From NCBI RefSeq assembly GCF_900996235.1, contig NZ_CAAJGM010000088.1, positions 102,450-166,449 on the forward strand: 64,000 nt of DNA, given 5' to 3'. Positions 49,438 to 59,243 of the stretch are shown one piece after another (within the stretch, counting starts at the first letter, position 1; each line of letters begins with the position of its first letter). The notes beneath the pieces are model-generated. The model worked only from the letters and a program-made list of their open reading frames with translations, had not been told where the DNA came from and did not search any database. This stretch comes from Paraburkholderia sp. BCC1885. Its GTDB lineage: Bacteria > Pseudomonadota > Gammaproteobacteria > Burkholderiales > Burkholderiaceae. The translations under genes and the position numbers were made by a program.

Positions 49438-50979
49438 ATGTCCACCGTTGCTTTTCCCTCGCCCCCCGTTGCCACGCCGACGCATGCAGAAAGTGCCACC
49501 CATCCCACCGTCATTCGTTCTGCTCACGATGTCTCGCGCATCGTCAATGCAGGTGCTGCACAGGGAAGCAACGCACGCATCGTGATTGCAATTGCGCTGG
49601 GCGGGGTGTTTCTGGATGCCTACGACCTGACTTCGCTCGCTTACGGCGTCAAGGACATCGCGCGCCAGTTTTCGCTTTCGCCGGTACAGGTGGGCTTCGT
49701 TTCATCGGCGATCACGTTCGGTGCGATTCTCGGCGCGCTGTTCGGCGGCTACCTGACCGACCGTATCGGGCGTTACCGTGTGTTCATGGCCGATATGCTG
49801 TTCTTCGTCGTCGCGGCGATCGCGGCCGGCCTGGCGCCGAACGCGTGGGTGCTCGGCGGAGCGCGTTTTCTGATGGGCTTCGGTGTGGGTCTTGATCTGC
49901 CGGTGGCAATGGCGTTTCTGGCGGAGTTCTCGCGCGTGGCGGGCAAGGGCAACAAGGCGGCCAGCGTGGCTGCGTGGTGTCCGGCCTGGTACGCGGCGAC
50001 CAGCACGTGCTATCTGCTGATTCTCGGGCTGTACGCGATTCTTCCCGAGCATCACTTAGGCTGGCTGTGGCGTCTGACGCTCGCCTTTGGTGCAGTGCCG
50101 GCTATCGTGATCATTCTCGTGCGCAGCCGCTATATCAGCGAGTCGCCGGTGTGGGCTGCGAATCAGGGCGATCTGGACGAAGCCGCGCGCATTCTCAAAC
50201 GCTCGTATGGCGTGGATGCAGTGGTCGAACGCAGCGCCGAGCCGCTCAAGGCGCCGCGTGCCGCCTCGTGGCGCAACTATGGGGTGCTGTTCAACCGCAC
50301 CTATCGCAGCCGGACGATTCTCGCCGCAACGATCGGCGCCGCGTCTTCGTTCGGGTATAACGCGATCATCTTCGGCTTGCCCGTGATCATCACCAGCTTC
50401 TTCCATCAAGGCCCGCTGACGACGATTATCGCGGCGCTGACGCTGAACCTGGCGTTTGCTTTTGTCGGTGGATTGATCGGAGTCCGAACTGCGCCCACCG
50501 TAGGTGCATGGAAGATGACGGTGCTCGGCCATTCGCTGCAGTTTGCGTCATTGATCGGGCTTGCCTTGATCGGCAAGCCGGGCAGCGGCGTGCTCGTGGT
50601 GCTGGCGATTCTGCTGCTCGGCGGCTATCTGTTCGGGCAGGGCTTCGGACCGGGATCGCATTCGATGACCTATGCATCGCTCAGCTATCCCACCTCGATT
50701 CGCGGCATTGGCGTGGGCTTCAACCAGGCGCTGGTGCGTTCGGCTTCGACGATCTCGCTGTTTCTGTTTCCGGTTCTGTCCGCCGCGCTGGGGACGAAAG
50801 TGTTCTGGGTGATCGCCGTGGCGCCGCTGACTTCGCTGCTGGTGTTGCTGATGATCCGCTGGGAACCGTCGGGGTATGACATCGACGCCGAGGATTATCT
50901 CGATCCGCTTGGGGCAACCGCGGGCGCGTCATCCTTCGTCGGCCTGCAACTGAACGGCATCGAAGCGCCGATAAAGTAG
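49438..50979 (+). CDS. MFS transporter
   Basis: A 513-residue carrier with about 12 membrane helices, of the metabolite:H+ symporter / sugar-porter-like branch. The DRIGRYR motif between helices 2 and 3 is the family hallmark. A FLDAYDLTSLAYG first helix, a central cytoplasmic loop (DLDEAARILKRSYGVDA) and SRYISESPVW also fit. It is placed between groES and an ABC transporter for sulfur compounds, so an organosulfur or carboxylate substrate is possible. Its last 51 bases overlap the end of the ABC permease gene read the other way. Confidence 0.92.
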   Translation: MSTVAFPSPPVATPTHAESATHPTVIRSAHDVSRIVNAGAAQGSNARIVIAIALGGVFLDAYDLTSLAYGVKDIARQFSLSPVQVGFVSSAITFGAILGALFGGYLTDRIGRYRVFMADMLFFVVAAIAAGLAPNAWVLGGARFLMGFGVGLDLPVAMAFLAEFSRVAGKGNKAASVAAWCPAWYAATSTCYLLILGLYAILPEHHLGWLWRLTLAFGAVPAIVIILVRSRYISESPVWAANQGDLDEAARILKRSYGVDAVVERSAEPLKAPRAASWRNYGVLFNRTYRSRTILAATIGAASSFGYNAIIFGLPVIITSFFHQGPLTTIIAALTLNLAFAFVGGLIGVRTAPTVGAWKMTVLGHSLQFASLIGLALIGKPGSGVLVVLAILLLGGYLFGQGFGPGSHSMTYASLSYPTSIRGIGVGFNQALVRSASTISLFLFPVLSAALGTKVFWVIAVAPLTSLLVLLMIRWEPSGYDIDAEDYLDPLGATAGASSFVGLQLNGIEAPIK

Positions 50980-51810
50980 CCGCGCGGCAAAGTCGAGCAA
51001 AAACCCCAGCGCGCCAATCACCACGATCACCGCAGTCAGCTCGGAATACGCCAACCTGTCGCGCGTATCGAGAATCAGGTAGCCGAGCCCCGAACTGACG
51101 CCGAGCATTTCCGCCGGCACCAGCACGATCCACACAATGCCGATGGCAAGCCGCACGCCCGTCAGCACATGCGCGGCGATGCCGGGGACGTAGACGTGCC
51201 AGAGCATTTCGCTACGCGTCGCCGCAAGACTCTCGCCGAGCTGGATCCAGCGGCGGTCGATCTGCGCGACGCCGGCCGCCGTGCTCATCACGAGCGGCCA
51301 TACCGCGGCGAACGCCAGCAGAAAATACACCGCACGGTCGCCGACGCCGAGCGACATCACGGCAATCGGCATCCACGACAGCGGCGAGATCATGCGCAGA
51401 AACTGCAGCGTGGGCGAAAGCGCGGTATCGAGCGCGCGCACACGACCCAGCAAAAAGCCCGATGGCACGCCTATCAACAGCGCCCATGCAAGGCCAACGG
51501 CTATACGCCGGAGGCTGGTGACGATGTGGACGAACAGCCGGTCGTCCACGATTAGCGACGGCAAAGTCGCGGCCGCGCGCAGCGGGGAAAATTGCGCGGC
51601 GAGGCTACCGGGTTCCGTGAGCAGCGTGATGGCGAGCCACCAGATGAGGACCACGCCTACCAGTCCAGCCAGACCCGCCAGAGACCGGCGCGCCCAGCCA
51701 CGCACGCGAGCCGCCGGCAGCGGCAGCGCCTGCGCGGCGCCGGCACGCGTGGAGATAGACGCAGACGCGCCGCCCGCCTCGGAGGTGGCCTCTGCCCGAA
51801 CCTTAGACAA
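50929..51810 (-). CDS. ABC transporter permease, sulfonate/taurine type
   Basis: A 293-residue inner-membrane component with about six helices. The binding-protein-dependent motif region WHVYVPGIAAHVLTGVRLAIG (the EAA loop) contacts the ATPase. A disordered N-terminal tail of about 45 residues precedes the first helix. It overlaps the binding-protein gene by eight bases and the MFS gene (opposite strand) by 51. With the ATPase and binding protein it makes a full SsuABC/TauABC-like importer. Substrate is inferred from neighbours. Confidence 0.92.
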   Translation of the reverse strand: MSKVRAEATSEAGGASASISTRAGAAQALPLPAARVRGWARRSLAGLAGLVGVVLIWWLAITLLTEPGSLAAQFSPLRAAATLPSLIVDDRLFVHIVTSLRRIAVGLAWALLIGVPSGFLLGRVRALDTALSPTLQFLRMISPLSWMPIAVMSLGVGDRAVYFLLAFAAVWPLVMSTAAGVAQIDRRWIQLGESLAATRSEMLWHVYVPGIAAHVLTGVRLAIGIVWIVLVPAEMLGVSSGLGYLILDTRDRLAYSELTAVIVVIGALGFLLDFAARLLYRRFDAVQLQADEG

Positions 51811-52993
51811 TGATCGTCTCCGTGCGCTGAAAGCCCTCCGGCAACCCGAACGTGCTCATCCCGCCCACCGCCGCGATGCTGTTACGCACGAAGCGATCGT
51901 CGACTAGATCGCGTGCCGCGAAGGCCGGGTCGAGCCTGGCGAGAAACTGCCCGTTGCCTTCGACCTGGGTTGCTTTCAGCCGCTTCACCAATTCTTCGGT
52001 GTAGTCGGGATACGGGTAAGGCTGGAAGTCGATACGTTTCGGGTGCCAATCCGCGTGGACGATGGCGCGGTCGGCCAGATAGCGACCCTGGTCCGCAGCA
52101 GACGGGGCGAGTACGGTGCTTAGGACTTCTGCCGAATGAGGCATGTAATGATTTTTGCCGGATTTTGACAGCAACTGCGCGGCGTCCTGCGGATGCGCGC
52201 GCGTCCACACCTGCGCCTTGACCACCGCGTCCACCACCTTCTGCGACCAGGCGGCCCGTTCGTTCAGATCGCGCTCATGCATGGAGACCACACAGCAGGC
52301 GTGATTCTTCCAGACGTCGCCGGTAAAACGCAGCACCTTGCCGATCTTCAGCCCCTCGGCAGCCGCATTGAACGGCTCGGCGACGATGAAGCCGGCAATC
52401 TGCTTAGACGCCAGCGCGGGCGGCATGTCCGATGGCGACATCACCGTGAGCCGGACTTCGTCAGACTTGAGGTCGCCGTCTTTTTTCAGCACCGGCACGA
52501 GTCCTTGCGAGCGCAACATATCCTGCAGCACGACGTTGTGAATCGAATACCAGAACGGCACGGCGACGGTCTTGCCGCCCAGATCGCCGAGCTTGTTAAT
52601 TTCAGGGGCCACCGTCAGCGCCGAGCCGTTCACGTGATTCCACGCGACGACCTTGGCCGGGGCCTGGCTGCCGTAGCGCGCCCAGATCGTCATGGGCGAG
52701 AGCAGATGGACGACGTTGACCTGTCCCGAGAGAAACGCCTCGACGAGTTGCGCCCAGCTGCGCAGCAGCGTGGGCGGCTCGACGGCGAGACCCGCCGCTT
52801 CGAAATAGCCGTTGTTGTGGGCGACGAGCAAAGGCGTAGCGTCGGTAATCGGCAGATAGCCGATGCGTACCGGCGCATTGGGGTCGGTGGCAGCGCGTGC
52901 GTTGAGCGCGCCGAGTAGCGGCGCCGCTCCGGCAACGGTGAACATCGAGGCGAGTTTGAGCCACTCGCGGCGAGACATCGGAAGCTGGCACAT
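51803..52993 (-). CDS. ABC transporter substrate-binding protein (NitT/TauT type)
   Basis: A 396-residue periplasmic protein. The N-terminus has a twin-arginine signal (SRREWLKLASMF then a hydrophobic stretch, cut after NARA near residue 34), so it would be exported folded. The mature part has VRIGYLPITDATPLLVAHN, AFLSGQVNVVHLLSP and AVPFWYSIHNVVLQ, like binding proteins for nitrate, taurine or sulfonates. It lies 12 bases after the ATPase gene and overlaps the permease gene. The ligand cannot be named. Confidence 0.92.
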   Translation of the reverse strand: MCQLPMSRREWLKLASMFTVAGAAPLLGALNARAATDPNAPVRIGYLPITDATPLLVAHNNGYFEAAGLAVEPPTLLRSWAQLVEAFLSGQVNVVHLLSPMTIWARYGSQAPAKVVAWNHVNGSALTVAPEINKLGDLGGKTVAVPFWYSIHNVVLQDMLRSQGLVPVLKKDGDLKSDEVRLTVMSPSDMPPALASKQIAGFIVAEPFNAAAEGLKIGKVLRFTGDVWKNHACCVVSMHERDLNERAAWSQKVVDAVVKAQVWTRAHPQDAAQLLSKSGKNHYMPHSAEVLSTVLAPSAADQGRYLADRAIVHADWHPKRIDFQPYPYPDYTEELVKRLKATQVEGNGQFLARLDPAFAARDLVDDRFVRNSIAAVGGMSTFGLPEGFQRTETIIV

Positions 52994-53005
52994 GCTATTG
53001 GGCCT

Positions 53006-53827
53006 TTATGCGTGAGCGAAGGTCGGGGAGGTGGAGGGGGGCAAAGCATGCGGCGCTTTCGACATCGAGTCGTGCAGCGCCTGCAGAATCCGGATACGCA
53101 GCGCGCCGAGTTCGGGCACGTGGGTCTCGCGCGGCGTGGGAAGGTCGACGGCGAGTTGCAGGATCAACGTGCCCTGATTGCCGAGCACGACGATGCGGTC
53201 GGAGACCAGCAGCGCCTCGTCGATGTCGTGCGTGACGAGCACGGTGGCCGCGCCCGTATCGCGTACCACTTTTAGCAACAGACGTTGCATATCGGCGCGC
53301 GTGACTTCGTCGAGCGCGCCGAACGGTTCGTCGAGCAGCAGCGTGCGAGGTTGACGCGCAAGGCAGCGGGCCAGGGCGGCGCGCTGCGCCATGCCGCCCG
53401 ACAACTGCCGCGGCGCATCGTGGCGCGCATGTTCGAGGCCCACCTCGGCGAGCGCGGCACTCACCCGCTCGCGTCGGGCCTTCCGCGTCAGATGCGGTTG
53501 ACGCGCAAAGCCAAGGCCGAACGCAACATTGCGCTCGACGGACAACCACGGTAGCAGACAGGGGTCCTGAAAGGCGAGCGCCACATCTGGACGCGGGCCG
53601 TCGACGGCCTCGCCATCAACCAGAACGCGTCCGCCGCTGGCTTTCTGCAAACCGGCGACGATGCGCAGCAAGGTGGATTTGCCGGAGCCGCTCGGTCCCA
53701 GGATCGACACGAGCTCGCCCGGCTGCACGCTCAGATCGACGTGATGCAGCACCTGCCGGCCCGGATAGCCAAGGCCAACTTCGCGTAGCTCGACGCGCGG
53801 CGCGCGCGTCCCGGTCACATGACTCAT
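53006..53827 (-). CDS. ABC transporter ATP-binding protein (SsuB/TauB type)
   Basis: A 273-residue ATPase that powers the importer encoded beside it. Walker A GPSGSGKST, signature LSGGMAQRAALAR, Walker B LLLDEPFGALD and the switch histidine in VTHDIDEAL are present. The last 50 residues form a tail with a Pro/Ala/Ser-rich end. Its start codon overlaps the stop of the acyl-CoA-dehydrogenase-like gene (ATGA at 53824-53827), which shows that enzyme and transporter are made together. Confidence 0.95.
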   Translation of the reverse strand: MSHVTGTRAPRVELREVGLGYPGRQVLHHVDLSVQPGELVSILGPSGSGKSTLLRIVAGLQKASGGRVLVDGEAVDGPRPDVALAFQDPCLLPWLSVERNVAFGLGFARQPHLTRKARRERVSAALAEVGLEHARHDAPRQLSGGMAQRAALARCLARQPRTLLLDEPFGALDEVTRADMQRLLLKVVRDTGAATVLVTHDIDEALLVSDRIVVLGNQGTLILQLAVDLPTPRETHVPELGALRIRILQALHDSMSKAPHALPPSTSPTFAHA

Positions 53828-54960
53828 GCCGCTTTCGATCCTCGATGCTGGGCAAGCTGATTTTTCAGTTGCACGATGCTGGGCGTGACGATAGGCACGA
53901 AGGCCGCTTCGCGCGCGCGCCGCGCACAGCCGCTTTGGCCGCGCAGATAACCGCGTCCGCCGGTTGCCTGCACTTCGAGGGCGACGGCCGCGTTCACGAG
54001 CGCAGCCAGGGCGATGCGCACCTCGAACAGCGCCGCCGGCGTGGCGAGGAAGCCGCCATGCTGGACGCCGTCGAACACGCGCTGCGACAGCGCGCCCAGT
54101 TCGTGCGCGAGTTCCGATGCCTCATTTGCGACGGCCGCGCGGGCTGCCGCGCTGCTGGCGTCGACGGCGGCAAGCGCCCGCCGCGCAAGGCCGATCGACA
54201 TGCCGCATTGCAGCCCGAGGAAGGCAGGGCGCACGTGCAGCAGAAAACCGCGGGCGTCGTCGGTGATCTGCCACGATGCGTCGAGCACGGTGCCGTCGAG
54301 CCGTAGCGCCGCCGTATTGCTCGAACGCAGCGCGATCAGGTCAAGGTCGTCGCTGCGCACGAGGCCGGGGGCATCGTGCGGCAAGGCAAAGATCGAAGGC
54401 GGGGCGCCGTCGTTATGATCGAAGGCCGCGGCAGCCAGAAAACCTTCGCGGCGCAGGTTCGTGATCCACGGCAGGCTGCCGTTCAGTGTCCACTGCTGGC
54501 CGGCGCCCTGGCTGCCCGGGTTCAGCGGCGTCGCGTTCATCTGCAACGCCTCGATGCTCGACAGGTACTTCATCGCGTTCGACAGACCCGTCGCGCCGGC
54601 CAGTTCGCCCGCGAGCAGCGCCGGCAGCGCACGGCTGCGCAAGCCTTCGTTCGGGCTGTGCAGCAGATACTCGATGAAGGTCCGTTGTCCCCAGAAAACG
54701 AAAGCCGCCGCGAGCGAGTGCTCCGCGACGCTGGCAACCGCTTCGATCGCCTCGACTGTGCTGCCGCCGCAGCCGCCCAGACTGACCGGCACGCCGATCC
54801 GCAATAGCTGCGCGCGGCCGAGTTCCGGCAGGATCTGCGCGGCGAGGTCCTGGTGGGTGTCGATTGCTTCGGCGTGCTCATCAAGCCATGCCGCGAGATC
54901 GGGCGCGCGCTCCTGCAACGAGGGCGACGACAGTTGCGCCGGCTGCGACGGCGCAATCAT
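53824..54960 (-). CDS. Acyl-CoA dehydrogenase-fold flavoenzyme, organosulfur cluster
   Basis: A 378-residue protein of the acyl-CoA dehydrogenase superfamily with features of the DszC/SfnB-like monooxygenases. It has IGVPVSLGGCGGSTVEAIEA, SLAAAFVFWGQRTFIEYLL, a beta-domain WTLNGSLPWITNLRREGF and the C-terminal GGRGYLRGQSGCARRAREA. It is shorter than the two SfnB-type proteins and clearly a separate branch. The coupling with the ABC transporter suggests that it oxidises the imported compound. It overlaps both neighbouring genes by four bases. Confidence 0.85.
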   Translation of the reverse strand: MIAPSQPAQLSSPSLQERAPDLAAWLDEHAEAIDTHQDLAAQILPELGRAQLLRIGVPVSLGGCGGSTVEAIEAVASVAEHSLAAAFVFWGQRTFIEYLLHSPNEGLRSRALPALLAGELAGATGLSNAMKYLSSIEALQMNATPLNPGSQGAGQQWTLNGSLPWITNLRREGFLAAAAFDHNDGAPPSIFALPHDAPGLVRSDDLDLIALRSSNTAALRLDGTVLDASWQITDDARGFLLHVRPAFLGLQCGMSIGLARRALAAVDASSAAARAAVANEASELAHELGALSQRVFDGVQHGGFLATPAALFEVRIALAALVNAAVALEVQATGGRGYLRGQSGCARRAREAAFVPIVTPSIVQLKNQLAQHRGSKAA

Positions 54961-55523
54961 GCCGCTTGCACCGGCGGTGTCCAGCGATACGCGGCAAGCT
55001 GCGGATTCAGCTCGTTCCGCGCGAGGTTGTTGGCGAAGTTGCAGAGTGTGGCGAGACTCACGCCGAGCACGACTTCCAGCGCATTGGCGTCCGTAAAGCC
55101 GGCGGTGCGGAATGCCGCGAGTGCTTCGTCGGTGACGGCGCCGCGCGAGGCGATCACCGCCCGCGTGAACACGGCCACGGCTTCGAGGCGCGGGTCCGAC
55201 ACCGGCTGCTGGGCGCGAATCGCTTCGACCACCTGCGGCTCCAGTTGCGCTTTCTTCAGCGCGACCGCCGTGTGACCTGCCACGCAGAAACTGCAGCCAT
55301 GAATGCCAGCGGCGGTGATCTGGACGGTTTCGCGTTCGGCCAGCGTGAGGCCGCTACGTCCGTTGATTTCGCCGACGGTCAGATACGCTTCCAGCGCGGT
55401 AGGCGAATTGGCGAGCGACGCGATCAGATTCGGCAGGTAGCCATTGGCGGACTGCGACTTCTGCAGGTAAGGGAGACTCGCCTCAGGGGCGCTCTCGGCG
55501 GTGTGCAAACGAAGACGGCTCAT
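54957..55523 (-). CDS. AhpD-like carboxymuconolactone decarboxylase family protein
   Basis: A 188-residue alkylhydroperoxidase-D-like protein. The signature is complete: Glu65, Cys77, Cys80 and His84 in the E-x11-C-x2-C-x3-H pattern (HGCSFCVAGH). Such proteins are peroxidases or thiol-redox partners, and might protect the flavin enzymes encoded next to it. It is the first gene of the operon that continues through the flavoenzyme to the ABC transporter (ATGA overlap at 54957-54960). Confidence 0.93.
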   Translation of the reverse strand: MSRLRLHTAESAPEASLPYLQKSQSANGYLPNLIASLANSPTALEAYLTVGEINGRSGLTLAERETVQITAAGIHGCSFCVAGHTAVALKKAQLEPQVVEAIRAQQPVSDPRLEAVAVFTRAVIASRGAVTDEALAAFRTAGFTDANALEVVLGVSLATLCNFANNLARNELNPQLAAYRWTPPVQAA

Positions 55524-55657
55524 GATGGTTCCTCACAGATAAGCCCACATTGTGAGTCCGGCAACCGTGCCGGACAATGCGCGCCTGTCTGCGAATCCTG
55601 CGAGTTTGTCCAGCGGCAAATGTCCGCGTAATTCTATGCATAAATCGCTACGGCCGG

Positions 55658-56674
55658 TCAATGCAGCGCGGTGAATGACGGCGGGCTGACGGACGCCGTA
55701 TTTTGTAGCGTGGCGGATTGGGCAGCGGGTTGTACCGCGCGGCGCCGATACGCGCCAGGCTGCACGCCGGTGACACGTTTGAACGCCTGTGCGAAGGCCG
55801 ATTCCGATTGGTAGCCCACCCGTTCGGCCGCGTCCGGCAGGCTCGAGCCGCCACGCAACATGGCGGCGGCCATTTTCATGCGCACCAGCGTGACGAAGTG
55901 CGCGGGCGGCTGGCCGGAAATCTCGACGAACTGCTTGCAAAAGCGCGCTCTCGACATGTGGACGAAGTTCGCCATTGTATCGGTGGTCCAGCGTTCGGCG
56001 GGCGCTTCGATGATCGCGGCGACCAGCGGAGCGAATTGCGCGCGGCGCATCAGGGACCAGAAGCATGGCGCGATCTCGTCGCGCCCCGCCGCGGCGCGCA
56101 GCACGTAGACGAACAGCAGGTCGGTCAGACGCGCGATCAGTGGCGAGGGCGTCTGCACGTCGCGCAGCGCCTCGGCGCGAATCAGGTCGAAAATCGCTCG
56201 CGCGCCATCCAGTGAGGGATTGTCGCGCCGCGCGACGATGTAATCGGGCAGCAGGCTGAGCAGCATGTCGTCGAGCCCCGAATTGAACTCGAAGAAACCG
56301 CAGGCGATGCCCACGCTGCCGTCGGCGGGTTGGCGCGGATCGTCGGGTGAACTCAGCGGCGACATGCTGCCGAGCCGTCCGCTTTCTTGTCCGCGCGCCG
56401 GCGGCCGCGGATCCGGCGACAGGCAATGCGGCATGTCGTGCAGCAGGAACACCGCGTCACCGGCTGCGAGGCGCACGCTCTGCGCGGCGCGCTCGGCGTT
56501 GGCGGGCAGGTGCAGCCAGCACTCGCCGTGCAGCGCGAGATGGAAGCTGGCGCGATGCCGCCCCGCCGTCGACGCCTGCCAGGCGCCGCAATATTGGCCG
56601 ACGTGAAAAATCGTGCTTTTCAGTTCGAGACCGGCCAGTAGCCAGTCAGCAATCGTTTCGGCGTGGGGCGACAT
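55658..56674 (-). CDS. AraC family transcriptional regulator
   Basis: A 338-residue regulator. An N-terminal cupin-like sensing domain (about 10-190, with LALHGECWLHLPANAERAAQ and GDAVFLLHDMPHCLS) is joined to two C-terminal helix-turn-helix motifs (about 215-315). These include MSRARFCKQFVEISGQPPAHF and GYQSESAFAQAFKRVTGVQPG. It resembles the cupin_6 AraC subgroup. It is read in the same direction as the AhpD operon, 134 bases upstream of it, so that operon is a likely target. No inducer can be named. Confidence 0.92.
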   Translation of the reverse strand: MSPHAETIADWLLAGLELKSTIFHVGQYCGAWQASTAGRHRASFHLALHGECWLHLPANAERAAQSVRLAAGDAVFLLHDMPHCLSPDPRPPARGQESGRLGSMSPLSSPDDPRQPADGSVGIACGFFEFNSGLDDMLLSLLPDYIVARRDNPSLDGARAIFDLIRAEALRDVQTPSPLIARLTDLLFVYVLRAAAGRDEIAPCFWSLMRRAQFAPLVAAIIEAPAERWTTDTMANFVHMSRARFCKQFVEISGQPPAHFVTLVRMKMAAAMLRGGSSLPDAAERVGYQSESAFAQAFKRVTGVQPGAYRRRAVQPAAQSATLQNTASVSPPSFTALH

Positions 56675-56937
56675 GGGGCTCAGGCGGACACGTTAGGCAC
56701 AGATACACTGCGGACCCATTACATTAGGGAAACGCCCAGCCGTTGCAACGAATTTATGGTTGGATGCTTATGCCTTGTATGCGAGATGTATGGATTGTCG
56801 AGACACGGCATGCCTTGCGGACAGCCATCGCCACGATGGCGCACGCTTTTTGCTCCGTGTACGGATCATTTGAAGGCGACGCGCGCATTCACGCCGCGCA
56901 GTCGCCGCAAAGCCCGGCCATTCAAGGAGAAGTAGCA

Positions 56938-57954
56938 ATGCGAGGCGTAAATAACACTGTGCGGGCTGCAATTTTTTCCGCAGCGATTTCATTGCTTGCG
57001 GCCTGCGGAGGAGGACATGGCGGAAGCTCGAGCAGTTCGAGCACGCCGTCAGGCGGCGTCAATTTGCAGGTCGTCTCGTTTGGCGACAGCCTTTCCGACG
57101 TCGGCACCTATGCGCCGATTGCCAGCGCGGTGGGCGGCGGCCGCTTCACCACCAACCCCGGCCAGGTGTGGACCCAGGACGTAGCGCAATACTATGGCGG
57201 CACCTTGACGGCCGCCTATACGATCGACTTCACGCAAAAGCTCAGCCCGGCGGGCGGTTTCGGTTATGCGGAAGGCGGCGCCACGGTAGCGACGCCGGCA
57301 AACCAGAACGACTTCCTGACCGAGGTGATTGGCAACATCGAAATGCCGGTCAATCAGCAGGTTTCAAGCTATCTGAGCGCGCACGGCAGCTTTAACTCCA
57401 ATCAGCTGGTGCTGGTCTGGGCGGGCGCGAACGACGTGCTGCGAGCCGGCGCATTGCCGGCCGGCGCGACTGTCGTCGAGACGGCCGCGACTACGCTCGC
57501 TCAGGTGGTGGCGCAGATCGTCGCGAGCGGCGCTACGCATGTGGTCGTGGTGAACGTGCCGAACATCGGGCTGGCGCCCGACGGGCTTGCCGCGTCCGAC
57601 GGCGGTGCAACCCTGACGCAGGAATCGCAGCTGTTCAACTCGACGCTAAACGCCGGCTTGCAGACCCAGGGCATTCAAAGCAAGGTGATTCAGGTGGACG
57701 CCTATACGTGGTTGAACGGCATCATTTCGAACTTCAAGGCCAATGGCTTCTCGGTGTCGAATACGGGACAAGCCTGCGATCCGTCGAAAACGCCGGATAA
57801 CACCTCCTTGCTCTGCTCGCCGGCCACTTACGTTACTGCCAACGCAGACCAGACGTATATGTTCGCCGACGATCTCCATCCGACCACGCATCTGCATACG
57901 CTCTTTGCGCAGTATGTGGAGCAGCAGATCGCCGCCAGCGGCCTCGGTCACTGA
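56938..57954 (+). CDS. SGNH/GDSL-type esterase/lipase lipoprotein
   Basis: A 338-residue secreted esterase. The start is fixed by AAGGAGA seven bases before the ATG. The signal peptide ends in a lipobox LLAAC, so the mature enzyme is a lipoprotein, with Gly/Ser-rich linker (GGGHGGSSSSSS). The hydrolase blocks are visible: catalytic Ser in SFGDSLSD, Asn in WAGANDV, and Asp/His in DDLHPTTH near the end. It hydrolyses ester bonds of unknown substrates. The frame opening at 56743 is rejected. Confidence 0.93.
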   Translation: MRGVNNTVRAAIFSAAISLLAACGGGHGGSSSSSSTPSGGVNLQVVSFGDSLSDVGTYAPIASAVGGGRFTTNPGQVWTQDVAQYYGGTLTAAYTIDFTQKLSPAGGFGYAEGGATVATPANQNDFLTEVIGNIEMPVNQQVSSYLSAHGSFNSNQLVLVWAGANDVLRAGALPAGATVVETAATTLAQVVAQIVASGATHVVVVNVPNIGLAPDGLAASDGGATLTQESQLFNSTLNAGLQTQGIQSKVIQVDAYTWLNGIISNFKANGFSVSNTGQACDPSKTPDNTSLLCSPATYVTANADQTYMFADDLHPTTHLHTLFAQYVEQQIAASGLGH

Positions 57955-58002
57955 ACGGCGTCGCCTGACTTTACGGCAGGATGTTGCGACTGGACGTCAT
58001 GC

Positions 58003-59184
58003 TTATTCGAGTGCCGCCGCAGGCCCAAAGAACTCATAGTGGCTTTGGGCCTCCGGCACGCCAAGCGCCTTGAGGTGCTTTTTCACCGCCTTCATGAAGC
58101 CGATCGGGCCGAGAAAATAGGCATCCACATCGCGCGATTCGGGCAGCCATTGCGCAAGCCGCGCTTCGTCGAGATAGCCTGTTCCATTCACCGCTGCGTC
58201 TTGCGCGCGCTTTTCCGCATAGACGTAGAAGCGTTTGAGTTGCGCATGACGCGCCGCGAGTTGTTCGATTGCATCGCGGAACGCATGCACGCCGCCATGA
58301 CGTGCCGCGTGGATGAAATGCACGGGACGTTGCGTTTCCAGCGCGGCTTGCAGCATGGCGAGCGTGGGCGTGATGCCGACTCCACCGCTGATCAGGACCA
58401 GCGGTTTGTCGCCGGGAATAAGCCTGAAATCGCCCGCGGGCGCGAATAGTTCGAGCGTGTCGCCTTCGTTGAGTTTCGCATGCAGATGGTTTGACACCTT
58501 GCCGTTCGGCTCGCGCTTCACGCTGATGCGATATTCGTGTCCATTCGCCGCTGCGGAGAGCGAATAATTGCGCCGCACTTCTTCCCCATTGATCACCAAA
58601 CGGATGCCGATGTACTGCCCCGGCTCGAACGCCAGCAGTTCGCGGCCGTCGTCGGGGCGCAGATAGAACGAGGTGATTTCCTCGCTCTCGACCGCCTTGC
58701 GGGCGACCCGGAACAGCCGCGTGCCGCGCCAGCCGCCGGGCGCCGCTGCGTGCCGGGCATAGATCTGTTCTTCGAGTCCGATCAGCAGATCCGCGAGTTG
58801 TCGATACGCCGCCGCCCACGCCTCGATGACGGCATCCGTGGCGATCTCGGCGCCGAGCACCTCGCGGATCGATTTGAGCAGGCATTGCCCGACGATCGGA
58901 TAATGCTCGGGCTGAATGTTCAGGGCGACATGCTTGTTGATGATCTGGCCGACGAGCCCGCCCAGTTGATCGAGCTGATCGATATGCCGCGCGTACATCA
59001 GCACGCTGTTGGCCAGCGCGCGTGGTTGCGCGCCGCTCGCCTGATTCGCCTGATTGAAGAGCGGCCTGACCTCGGGGTGTCCCTCGAGCAGCATTTTGTA
59101 GAAGTGCATGGTTAGTGCTTCGCCGCCGGTTTCGAGAAGCGGGACGGTGGCTTTGACGATGGCGCGATGTTCGGCAGAAAGCAT
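58003..59184 (-). CDS. hmp: Flavohemoglobin / nitric oxide dioxygenase
   Basis: A 393-residue enzyme that detoxifies nitric oxide to nitrate using oxygen and NAD(P)H. The globin domain has Tyr29 (distal) and the proximal heme ligand His85 in NKHVALNIQPEHY. The FAD domain has RRNYSLSA and the NAD domain GGVGITPTLAML and YFLGPIGFM. The gene is divergent from norR, with a 159-base spacer. That spacer carries a candidate sigma54 promoter, a consensus IHF site and two GT-N7-AC sites, so NO-dependent control by NorR is expected. Confidence 0.97.
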   Translation of the reverse strand: MLSAEHRAIVKATVPLLETGGEALTMHFYKMLLEGHPEVRPLFNQANQASGAQPRALANSVLMYARHIDQLDQLGGLVGQIINKHVALNIQPEHYPIVGQCLLKSIREVLGAEIATDAVIEAWAAAYRQLADLLIGLEEQIYARHAAAPGGWRGTRLFRVARKAVESEEITSFYLRPDDGRELLAFEPGQYIGIRLVINGEEVRRNYSLSAAANGHEYRISVKREPNGKVSNHLHAKLNEGDTLELFAPAGDFRLIPGDKPLVLISGGVGITPTLAMLQAALETQRPVHFIHAARHGGVHAFRDAIEQLAARHAQLKRFYVYAEKRAQDAAVNGTGYLDEARLAQWLPESRDVDAYFLGPIGFMKAVKKHLKALGVPEAQSHYEFFGPAAALE

Positions 59185-59243
59185 GGTGCGAATTCCTGTG
59201 GAAGTGGAGGGCTCAGCAGCGTGGCTGCTACTGCCTTCTTCTA

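Noticed and set aside
59221..59231. Third GT-N7-AC match in the hmp-norR spacer
   Set aside because: It lies downstream of the predicted hmp promoter, so it is probably a chance match of a short motif.
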